Below are positions 50,289-59,759 of a stretch of DNA of 64,000 nt, piece by piece. The position numbers were made by a program, and so were the translations under genes. The notes beneath the pieces were generated by a model. The model was not told the origin of the DNA. It searched no databases and was given only the letters and a program-made list of their open reading frames with translations. The stretch lies in NCBI GenBank assembly GCA_002286855.1, contig NRSV01000009.1, forward strand, positions 374,984-438,983. Reading direction: 5' to 3'. Within the stretch, counting starts at the first letter, position 1, and each line of letters opens with the position of its first letter. The stretch is from Bipolaris cookei. Taxonomy: Eukaryota > Ascomycota > Dothideomycetes > Pleosporales > Pleosporaceae.

Positions 50289-50891
50289 TTACACGAGCCC
50301 GTAGAGCTGTTCCATTGCTTCCTGCATGTCGACGTCATTTCGTGTGATAAGCGGTCTTGTGTCTGCTATTAATTGTCGGCAAACTTGGTACCCAAAATGC
50401 AGTCCCAATGTAACGAGTAGGAGAGGTATCAAGATGCGTCCTAATATGCGGTTCCAAGATATCCCCCCCTTTCCTGAACCGTTGTTACTTCTCTCCGCCG
50501 AACTAGACAAGGCCGTAGTTTCGTCTTCTCTTCCCTCGTCCTTTTCTTCATCTATATTGCTCTCTAATACCGTCAAGTAGGTCAGCCTCCCTAGCCACAG
50601 ATGCCAGCCGACAAGCATCACAAATGCGAATGCGATATTCACCCAAGATAACTGAGCGTACGGTGATTTTGCTCGCCGCCCCAGAATGTCATACATTTCG
50701 TCAAAGCCCTGGACGGCACGGTGCATGGTAAGAGGGATGATGAGCATCGCTGTTGAGAGCCCAGCGATTTCTAGGCTGTGCATGCCAAGGCGGCGGAAGA
50801 GTGTTGTTTCTCGCTTGTGGAGGTGCCAGTTCCAGAGCAGAGACATCAGGTCATTTGCCCGAGGGTGTGTTGTTTTTATTGTAAGGAGCAT
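50289..50891 (-). CDS. Unknown small multi-pass membrane protein
   Basis: Single exon, 200 residues from ATG 50891; the frame is open further upstream but only from a TTG. Three hydrophobic segments are visible: around LEIAGLSTAMLIIPLTM, VNIAFAFVMLVGWHLWL and ILIPLLLVTLGLHFGY. An acidic, Ser/Asn-rich loop lies between the last two. The stretch LWNWHLHKRETTLFRRLGMH before the first helix and the RLTYLTVLE after the second are hallmark-like, but I cannot name the family. Location in an internal membrane is plausible; no function is assigned. Confidence 0.62.
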   Translation of the reverse strand: MLLTIKTTHPRANDLMSLLWNWHLHKRETTLFRRLGMHSLEIAGLSTAMLIIPLTMHRAVQGFDEMYDILGRRAKSPYAQLSWVNIAFAFVMLVGWHLWLGRLTYLTVLESNIDEEKDEGREDETTALSSSAERSNNGSGKGGISWNRILGRILIPLLLVTLGLHFGYQVCRQLIADTRPLITRNDVDMQEAMEQLYGLV

Positions 50892-52224
50892 GGCGGTGTG
50901 GTGCGTAGGACCTAGGAGATTCGGATAGGAATAAGGTGGTTGTAGCAATGGTATTGTAGATGTACAAGGCTTCTCGCAAAAAGAATGGCCTTTTTGTGTC
51001 TTGAATGTGGATCGTGGTGTGTTGGGTAGTATCCAAGAAAGCTAAGCCGCGTTGGTCAGTGTCGTGGTGGTGGTTGCCTTTATGGTTATTGTTTTTCGTC
51101 AGGGCGACCCTTCCTGAATCCTTCCTGTCTTCGCAGACGTCTTAACGTAGCCCGCTGATGTTTGGCCGCAAGAATGCAACAACACGCTCTTCTCAATCAG
51201 CTTGTTTCACGGTACTTTCTGAGTCGACGCGTTTGCTGCTGACTCTTTTCCTTTCCTCACCCCTTTGCGCACGTGAAACCCTCTTTTGAAACACAAAGAG
51301 ACTGCTGTTGTTGTTGTATCGCGCACTGCTAAGCCAACTCTGCTCGTTTTCTTGCAATTCTCCTGATTTTATTGTACTTGGTTCGTCCTCCAAATACGCC
51401 GACAATAAAATTGCTGTCCCTTTTCGTCTCTCGTCAGCGCTGACTGCCGTGATTCTTACGAGGTGGCGCCAAGCCCTTCCCGTAATGCTCACACCGCCTA
51501 ACTATTTCGATCCTATCTCCAGGTTATTTGGTTTCAGTCCCGCAACAGACTCATTCGATTCACGAGCAACGAGATGATGGAATGAGAGTCGTTGGGTTGG
51601 AAATAGGGGCAGAGAAAAAAAACAGGAGCATCAAATCTTACCCGGCATCGAAAGTTTGCACCCTTATCCGCCGCACCCCGGAGTTTGTAGTTGCCTGACG
51701 GTGCCCCGCATTCTCAATGCTGAGCTAGCTGTGTGCCGCGCCGCCAACATCAGCACTGATTAGTCACAATTGCGTCTAGAAGGACATGTGTTGGTGGTGA
51801 TTAACTATGGGGATTGAAGGATGAGGTAGCGATAGGAGAGGAAGGTGAGCACGCAATAGAAAATTTGATGGTGGCCATGTGATACACGTGATGGGAAGGG
51901 TCGCTCTAGGTAATTTCTCAGGTGCATATTTTTACTAGCCATGGCGCTATGAATAGGAGAAATTATAAGATGTATTCACTATCATAGCCTTGCTTCTTCT
52001 TTGACCGATTCTTTGACAACATTCTGATTCAGGTATTATTCTAATCGTCAAGTATATGCCCATGTGCATTCGCGTGACTTCTAGTAGCAGAGATATAAAC
52101 TCAAGCTGTATATCGCATTGCAATAACGTGTTTCACCACCGAGCGCCGCAGTTTCCCCACTAAAACTTCGTGGCAACGCCGTCTACGCAACAACACCACA
52201 TATTTTCTTATTAAATAGAGTAGG
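50892..52224. other. Intergenic region left of the transposon island
   Basis: Promoter side of the membrane-protein gene, then 1 kb becoming AT-richer toward the island. Frames such as 51308-51577 have no support. Nothing else recognised. Confidence 0.5.
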
Positions 52225-52935
52225 TTATTCTTCTTTCAACTCATTGCTATCTTCTGCATCCATTAATTCTACTTGGCGCGTGCGAGAGTTGTGTCCAGTT
52301 TGGCTACAACGTCCGCAGCGCCGTTCAATGCGCATCTTCACAGGCGTTGCACCGTCGTTACAGCTGCCACCCTCTGCCTCAGCGATCTGACCAGCTACCT
52401 GGCCAACTGTCTGAGACCCCTCTGCCTGTACGTAGCGCCGTTTGCGAGTTTTTCGCTTTGTTGCTTTATCAATCGTAGCTTCAAGGCGATCAAGCTTCTC
52501 ATGCAAAAGCACCATATTATATGCAATCTGCTGGGCTCCCTTACTTAAATGCTGTATCTGCTCTTTAAGAGCACTTGTGGGAAATCCTTGCTGGATTTGC
52601 ATGCGGTTTTAAATAAGCGTAGCCTGCGCCTCCATTTCGCGCGCGTTGCGCGGCATTTTTAGGTCCCAGCTAAGACTCGCGCTGGTGGAGTTTGTGTCCG
52701 CAGCACGCCGTCAAGCTGTGATAAAACAACGTGATAATCGTGTGGGGTAAGTCCAGAACCTCGAAAACCCCCGCAGATATTTTCTGGTGTAATAGCCTTA
52801 CAATAGGCCTTTTTGAACGCTGGTAGAAGGGTTTCTTTGCTGATATGGTGGATGCGATTACGTGCCAAGACCGAAATAGTGTCGCCGTACGCGCGCTTTA
52901 ATGGCGAGAAGCCTCCTGAAGGGGTAGAGGCTTGT
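52225..52935 (-). pseudogene. C-terminal remnant of a pogo/Fot1-type transposase (second copy)
   Basis: On the minus strand, frames beginning FSPLKRAYGDTISVLARN and continuing AITPENICGGFRGSGLTP match the end of the DDE domain of fungal pogo-like transposases. After frame breaks around 52605-52660, a tail follows (GFPTSALKEQIQHLSKGAQ, Lys/Arg stretch, then RCGRCSQTGHNSRTRQ). The tail is a CCHC-like zinc knuckle in which the last Cys is Arg. The N-terminal two-thirds of the gene are missing: the reading begins abruptly near 52915, where it meets the C-terminal part of a different pogo-type copy. Confidence 0.8.
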
Positions 52936-55343
52936 CTCGTTTCATGCATGTTCTCTCATTGACTAGAGCCTCCCTCAGCTTCCTTACTTCCTCTTTGAGG
53001 AGACTGTTTTCAACTGAACTTGAGTGAATAACCTGGCTTAGCTTTTTCAACCTGTCTATCGCCTTGATCAGCGACTACCTTACTTAGCAGACGCTCCATC
53101 TCTCTCCAGTCATAGGCACTAAGAGCTGAGGAGTTACTGTCACTAGTAGGATCAGGTATAGCAAAGCGCTGAAGGACTACTTCTAAGTTAAGAGACGATA
53201 TCCCTGTAGCCTTAAAGGCGTTCAGAATTATCGTTTCCTTGAAGGAGGCCTGCCAGGCTTGGTAGAAGAGAGGAAAGAAGTCTCTCTTACTCATTGAAGT
53301 AAGGCCTTGGCTCCTATCCATGAAGGCAGAAACCTTATTTGAGTACGCTGTTAAGAAAGACTTGAACATGCTGGTATCGAGAGGCTGTAGCGTGTGGGTT
53401 GAGTGAGGAGGATATACTACGAGGGGGATCTTATTCTAATCACAGCATCCAATAAAATTCATTGTTAAGTGAGATCCATGGCCATCAAGGATAAGTGATC
53501 GATAAGAGGAGCGAGCCTTCGCCCTTGTACTGCGATCGAACACCTGTTGAAGCCACGCGAGGCCTATCCAGGCTTGCAAATAGATAAATCAAATCAAACA
53601 GGACCTTAAATTTGATTTGATTTGAATATAACTTTGGTCGATTTGATTTGATTTGATATAATTTGGAACGATTTGGTTGGATCTGAATATTTGGATAGCC
53701 TCACTTCTCTCTAATGATGAGATGCATTGAGCTGCTTCTATAATATCCTCTTGCAGTCTCCCTCTCTGGGCTGTAACTATATGTCCTGCCAGGCTGAATA
53801 TTAACTCCGGCTCAGACGACATCGCAGGAATTGAAAAAAGGTCGATTGTCATCCGGGATAGACGTGGATACTGACGTCTTCGGAGAAGCCAATACTGAAT
53901 CGGATTATCCACCAAGCAGTCGCCTATATCGGCAGTGGCAATCCACGCTGTATATTCATCGTGCGTAGCCAAAGGTAAAGATGTGGGTTGAGTACCGGGC
54001 TTTCTAACTGATGCCATAAAATCGTCTAGGTCGGTAGTCTTCCTTGTAATAGTGGGCTGCTCAGGTGTCGTATCCATATTCCCACACCCATCCTGTCCGC
54101 ACCCTCCTTCCATGCTTGCGTATGCAATAGCCGGGAAAGCGGCTCCAATCGATCCCTTCGTAATCGATGTAATCAACTACGGGAATTGTGTCTCTCGTCC
54201 CCTCTCCGTTGCGCTCTGATGGGTTGAAGTTAATAGGACTGTCAAGGTTGCTGTAAGTGGTAGAAGGAGCAGTGGAAAAGTTTGCTGATATGCTGTCGGC
54301 GTTAAGAGACATTGCTATGTCAAATGCTAGCGAGGAATTTAAAATTTTAGACCAGATATTACGCTCACTGCTCTGAGATATATGGAAATAGGAGGATAGA
54401 TTCGCTGAGCCTCTGAGCCCCTGATAAAAATCAAATCCACCGCACTGTAGCTGAGAAGACGTCATACCATGATTGGACGCGTTCTTGTCTGTATGTCCTA
54501 TCCAAATAATCAAATATCTAAATAAATTTGTGCGTTATGATTTGATTTGATTTGGATAAAATTTACCTGGACTTAATTTGAATTGATTGAGTAAATTCGA
54601 TTTATCTGTTTGCAATCTTGGATCTCTCTTATTGTTTGTCCATCGAGAAGGTGAGGAGGATACTTGAATTTGGTGTGTATCTGGACCGAGGGCCTGCAGC
54701 CAGGTGTCCTGTATCGATCCTGAGGCTGACTGATATATAGGGGCAGGCTCGAGGTAAGATCCATCAACGCAGATGCAGGCCAGTAGCGTTGTCCACTCGC
54801 GCGAGCCATCCTATATAATACTCCTCCTTGTTCCATCGTCATAAGAGGCTCTACTAAAGATCCCCCTCAAGCGATTTACTACACCAAGCATGAAGCCCTT
54901 CTCGTCCATGTCGTAGATATGACGCGCCTCGACGTGATATTGATCGATTTTATCGCGTAGGAGGCTAAAATAGAGGCTTTAATTACTCTTAGAATCAGCT
55001 TTGTGGCGATAGTTATCCATGCCTACTGCCCACTTTGAGATAAGCTGATCAGGATAGCGCTGAACAAAGCGACTAGCCTAATGTACTCTAACCTCTCTCT
55101 TGGCGATCTGTGATGTAAAATTGCGTATCATTGACTGATTAGGTGGTAGGCCTCTCTCTATCAGTCGATTGATAAAAGCTATTAAGGCCTGCTCTTGGTG
55201 TGGGTGAAGCGTAGCGACCTTAGTGTCTTCGGGCGAGCATTGATCGAACAACACCATATTTTTTTTACAATTTCAATATATGTAAAAGTTCCTGCAGGCC
55301 CTAGAGGATCAACAGCTGTAAGTGCAGCCTCAATATTAGTCAT
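52936..55343 (-). mobile_element. Degenerate pogo/Fot1-like (Tc1/mariner superfamily) element, interrupted by a hAT insertion
   Basis: The transposase reading starts at ATG 55343 (MTNIEAALTAVDPLGPAG) with a psq-type HTH. It continues in changing frames through LHPHQEQALIAFINRLIERG, RYPDQLISKWAVGMDNYR and IYDMDEKGFMLGVVNR. It then breaks at 54621. After the hAT insertion it resumes at 53568 with IGLAWLQQVFDRSTRAK, LILDGHGSHLTMNFI and VVYPPHSTHTLQPLD, and ends near 53010, with a further coiled tail (ENSLLKEEVRKLREAL) to about 52940. Catalytic-type Asp residues are present in the DMDEKG, LDGHGSH and QPLD blocks. Frameshifts and stops (for example near 55270, 55090, 54950, 54810, 53440) make it inactive. 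Terminal inverted repeats were not identified. Confidence 0.85.
53569..54620 (-). mobile_element. Internally deleted (non-autonomous) hAT element nested in the pogo element
   Basis: The termini are inverted: CAGGCTTGCAAATAGATAAA at the left and CAAGATTGCAAACAGATAAA (read inward on the minus strand) at the right, 17 of 20 identical. The flanking 8-mers ggcctatc (53561-53568) and gatctctc (54621-54628) match at 5 of 8, as a decayed 8-bp target duplication. Subterminal TTTGATTTGATTTG clusters occur at both ends. Inside, an N-terminal block (DYIDYEGIDWSRFPGY) is joined near 54070 directly to the hAT C-terminal dimerisation region (NPIQYWLLRRRQYPRLSRM, later PAMSSEPELIFSLAGHIV). The catalytic middle is missing, so it cannot encode active transposase. 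Confidence 0.85.
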
Positions 55344-55726
55344 GGTGGTGGAGATATGAGGTGCTAACGTTGTGGTGGTTGCGAGCACGAAGTGGTGGGG
55401 CACGGTAATTAGCATTGTTCTAGAAGCACGTTTGTATGACTCGCACCTGTCATTCGTGCAAAACAACATCGTATGCTGTAAACGTGATCGCACGGAACAC
55501 AATCGCATCGCATCGAACACGATACGCAATGCGATCAATTCGATGGCCGCCAAGCCGGTGCGCACCTACCTTGTGTCACGATGGTATTCTCGGTAGATTC
55601 TTCGACTGCTAAAACAGGGAAACAAGACGCTACTTGTAAGGCGCCAAATGTGCCGGATCAAGGTATTCCGAAGGCAGAATGTCTCAATGGGGCTTGAGTA
55701 GCTGGATTAAGTTTGGTTCTGAAGTG
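55344..55726. other. Sequence between the pogo start and the RING-YEATS gene
   Basis: Holds the 5' flank of the pogo element (its terminal repeat was not identified) and the 3' flank of the RING-YEATS gene. No gene seen. Confidence 0.5.
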
Positions 55727-56875
55727 CTATCTTCGAGATCTTCGGGATGGTACGATGAACTCGCTGTCTCCTTCATCTTCTATGCCATCTTCTGATGAGT
55801 CTTCATCGCCATCCTCGTTCTCGTTGTCTACCTCCGGTTCAGTCATAGGAGGTATGTTTCTTGACCTCAAATTGCGGCCAGTTTGAATGGTTCCGGCCTC
55901 AAATTTCTTCACCTTAGCCCTTACTCGGCCCTGCCTGCCTCTGCCTTCAAAGTCCAGAGTCCATGAGAGTTCGAGTTCCTGCTTTTTAGTGCCGGCATTG
56001 TCAACGATCCAGTTGTACGGCGCCTTTAGGACGACTTTGGACTCTATAGTGAAGAAGCCCCAGCCTTGTGCTTCGAACTCGTACGGTGCGGTTCGGAGGA
56101 CATGGTGGCTGGGCCGGAACGTGGGATGCTGTGATATGTTAGCTTTCTCGCTGAAAGCAGTACATCAACCAGTAGCCATAGTGCATGCGCGTGTGTAAGT
56201 CAGCCATATGCAACTCCAAATTCTGCGCACCCTGAACTTTGTATTGAATGGCTTTCGTATCCCGCTTCTTGACCAACAGACAACTTGAAGATGCAAAACT
56301 GACCAGATAAATATGCACTTCTTTAATAAGCTCCGGCCTCGACGTGCGTACAAAGAACGTCCAAAGATGTTCATTTGTACTACCACGGTTCCTAATCAGC
56401 CGATGCTTGTTACCTATAAGAATCATGACGCCCTCGACACCATCTTGTCCAATACGAGACCCCCTATCAATCTCCTCTTCCACACGTCTTTCCGCATAAG
56501 TCACGGGGTACATGGCCTCTAATTGTCGTGCCAGAGGCTTATCTGGAGATGCTGTCGTATGTGTCCTGCACATAGGACAGTTGGCTTCGAGGTCGTAGCT
56601 GGGATCATAGTTGGGATCAAAGTCTGCGAGATGTACGTCCAAGCTCGAATGCTCGATTTGGTTGGTAGACGATGCGTCGGCCCACTGCGCCATACACGAT
56701 GCGCATAATACATGGTTACATTGGGTCCTCACAGGAGTGTAGAGGAGAAGCTGGCAGATCTGGCAGATGTGAGCAGATCTTTGTCCGGATTTTTTCTGCT
56801 GCGCGTGTAGCTCACGGGGCAGAGATGGTCGTGCGCGACATCTTCTGGTGGAACTGCGGGCGTTGCCTGGGCCAT
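55727..56875 (-). CDS. RING finger-YEATS domain fusion protein
   Basis: Exons 56816-56875, 56304-56759 and 55727-56128 join in phase 0 to 305 residues. The first intron (56 nt, GTGAGC donor, TGCTCAC branch) splits the first zinc-binding pair: exon 1 ends HLCP and exon 2 begins ICQ. RING ligands are Cys19, Cys22, Cys34, His36, Cys39, Cys42, Cys81 and Cys84 (C3HC4, with a long loop before the last pair). The YEATS domain starts near residue 136: GNKHRLIRNRGSTNEHLWTF, then IKEVHIYL|HPTFRP across intron 2 (175 nt, GTCAGT donor, GCTAAC branch), then PYEFEAQGWGFF. Cage-type residues are His173, Thr175, Phe176, Trp195 and Phe198, as in acyl-lysine readers. The tail is acidic and ends in an Arg-rich patch. 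Inference: a nuclear ubiquitin ligase recruited to acylated chromatin. Confidence 0.85.
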
Positions 56876-57178
56876 GGTCGCGTGAGAGGAGGAGAAGGAA
56901 AAAGAAGAGCAGAACGGTGTATGACTAAAAGTGGATGCCTTTTATATAAGCCCTACTTCGTAGCCGTGGCATGGCTGCTACTACGTGTGGTGTAAAAGTG
57001 GGTGCCATGCTCGTCATTGGCTGGTGTGCTCCAGGCACCAGTCTCGCTGCACACGCCATTGTGAGGCGGGGACGGTTTTCACGTAATGGCGTGTCACCAA
57101 AAACGTAACTTTGACCACATGACAGTCCTATTAGCAATTGAAGATATATAAATACATTGGACTCCCATATGCGTGCTT
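56876..57178. other. Promoter region of the RING-YEATS gene
   Basis: About 300 bases between the RING-YEATS start and the stop of the next minus-strand gene; the two genes are tightly spaced. No extra feature recognised. Confidence 0.55.
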
Positions 57179-58452
57179 TCATCTGTATCCATTGTCGTGG
57201 CCCCATGGCATATCATCTGGTCGCAGCCCCATGGCTTCTTTCTGTTGCAATTGCTTTTGTAGCGCCGCCTCCCGTTTAACCTCTTCCAGATATCGCAGCC
57301 TCTCCCTCCGGGCCTTCTCTTTGAGCTCGCCAAAAGGATCAAATCGATCACTCTCAGGGTTTTTGAAGGGGTTTTCCCTCCAGCTACCTCGATCTGTAAG
57401 CGTTGTGCTCCTCGGCCTGTCGTGAAGCATATCATATGCCTTGTTACGCTGAGGATCAGCAAAAGGGTTGGGTGTTGGAGGCTCCATGCGCGAGCGGCTA
57501 CGGTCTGTAGACACCGTTTCTGGACGCGAATATTCACCTGGGCCAAACAAAGTGTTACTGCGGTCCGTTGAGCGGGTCAAATGGCCTTCTCCTCCGCCGT
57601 TACTGGCCCCTTGTAGACGCGCGAAGATTGAGGATGCAGTGCCTGTGTGTGCGGTCTCTGGAGCTCGCAGAGCCTGTGCCAAGGATGAATTGAAAGAATC
57701 GTCTTGCACGGACATATGGCGGCTATATTTCTTGTTTTTGCGGCGCTTGATGAAGACGATGGCGGCGACGAGAAGGGCCAGGGCACCTGTTTGATTGTTA
57801 GACATTATCAACTATGAAACAAAAAGTATAGCAGGAACTAACCAAGTACACCCAGGACGATTGCTGCAACCATGGCCTGTTTTGTCATTATGGGAGTCTG
57901 TTCTTCTGGCAACCTTTCCGCAGCGCCGGTTCCACCCGTCATTTCCGCTTCTGCAGTTGATAGAGGCGGAGGTGGAGGTGGAGGAAGAGGCACGGAAGCT
58001 GTCGGTGAAGCTTGCTTTTGTCTGTCGCTTTGTATTCTGTCTCCGGGGAGAGATGTTGTGGAAGGAAGGGTCATCGTTGCTAATGTGGTGCCGGTGCTCC
58101 ATGATAGAGCTGCTTCTGTGGTGACTTGTAACGCGGGCACGCCTGTTGTGGTGCTCGATAGAGAGGGTGGCATGGTCGGATCGGGACCAAGAGTTTGGAC
58201 AGGTCGGGATGATGCACCGGATTCCATCGGCGACGGTGGCTCTTCATCATCGTCGGATTCTGAATCTTCACTTGAGGATGACCCGCCGCCAACTGTTGAA
58301 GGGCTACTGAATGGCGAGTCTGGGCTCTCTGGTCCTTCGTTCTCCTCCTCCCTCTCGGGAAGGGGCATAATAGTCACAGCACTATCTTGACGCCGTGAGT
58401 GCCTGGGAAAGATGAAGACTGGTGATGGCCGCCTGAGCTGATAGCGAGCCAT
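57179..58452 (-). CDS. Unknown single-pass membrane protein with Ser/Thr/Pro-rich outer region
   Basis: Exons 57843-58452 and 57179-57786 (56-nt intron, GTTAGT donor, inside the membrane helix) encode 405 residues. The N-terminal about 190 residues are rich in Ser, Thr, Pro and acidic residues, with a run of eight prolines; no cleavable signal peptide is evident. A single helix (MVAAIVLGVLGALALLVAAI) is followed by the stop-transfer FIKRRKNKK. A cytosolic tail with a charged helix around FGELKEKARRERLRYLEEV follows. The layout resembles fungal wall-stress sensors or mid2-like proteins, but no cysteine-rich WSC domain is present. No family is recognised; cell-surface placement is inference. 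Confidence 0.75.
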
Positions 58453-59759
58453 GATAAAAGTAATAAACAAGTATTAGATAATGTTAGACACACGCCAAGG
58501 GGCCAAAAGTGCAGATATATCAAGAAAATAAAGTAAAGAAAAAGAGTGTCTCCAGGACTATGAACCGAAAAGAGTGAATCCGTTCAACGGAGAGATTGAA
58601 AAGAACGCCTGATTTCCTCAGTGACAACGTCAATCCACATCAAGGTGAGGAGAGAGAGTAAAGCGACGGAACATGGAGACGCCAATGCTTTGAATGCAGC
58701 ATGACGGCTTGGGGGCCGCATGTCAGGGTCACTAGTCTCATTCGCAAAACGTCTCCAGAGTGGATCTGCTCGGCACTGTCTTCATTCCCAACGCTTCCCT
58801 GGGAAATAGCATAGAAACGGCAGTTCTCTAATTGGGCTATCTGAAGTGTCCTCGAAACTAAGGCTCAATCACGTCCAGTCGCGGCAACGGCGATCAGCAG
58901 TAAAACACAAGAAATTGTCTAGCTGAGCTATGCTAAGAGATGCATTGACTGGGGCATGAGGCTTAATGGAGTTCCGTGGTTGGGCACGGGGAATACATGA
59001 GACGTCTTGGCGGTTTGACAGTGCAAAGATGTAGCGCCTTATGCTTCAGCACCCTCATACCGCGCGGCGTCATGACATGGGTTGTCGGAGCAATGTGGCT
59101 GCCACGGTGAAGAGGAAATGACGAACAAAGCTGACAGTCCCGTTAGCAGGGTGCATAACTATAGCGCCTCATGGTTCAGGCTAGTGGGAGATCTGTAGCA
59201 CCAACGCGAAAGCCACACTTGGTCCTTTGTGTTTACGAAGCTAATTTGGATTTCGCTATGATTCTGAACGTTATTGAACACAGACAGGGCGCTGCATGTG
59301 GAATCATTAATATGCAACTGTCATCAAGACCGTTTGTGAAGGCTGTCAAGCTGGGACGAAGGTGGAGAAAAGGAGCCGCCACTGCGAACAGACAGATGTG
59401 GCGCGGAGACCCCAGAAAATTGTGGAGCCTAGCGTGATTATGCTGCGGGCCATCGAGTTGCCGCATCAACAACGCTCCACTATCCAAGCCAATATCTCTA
59501 ATACATGCAGCACTGTCACGTGCAGCCTTGCTGTTGATTGCATTGACCCGCTCGTTATGACAATGTGACATTACTTACAGACGAGACAGTAACTAGTACG
59601 GACTCTAGCTTATCGCACAGGTGCCAACAACAACACTCGATCAAATCCCGCTATAGGGCGAAGGCAAGGTATATTATCCATTACATGTTGCTTGAATTTT
59701 TAATTAAACCTGCCCCAGGTCGCAGGATTGGGTGCCATGTGAAATATCGGAAACCAGTT
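58453..59759. other. Intergenic region before the right-hand ABC transporter
   Basis: Promoter of the single-pass protein gene, then about 1 kb with small frames only (for example 59171-59571 on both strands) and no recognised family. Confidence 0.5.

Noticed and set aside
55344..55600. Terminal inverted repeat of the pogo element
   Set aside because: I searched by eye around 55350-55600 and 52130-52220 and found no convincing matching pair.
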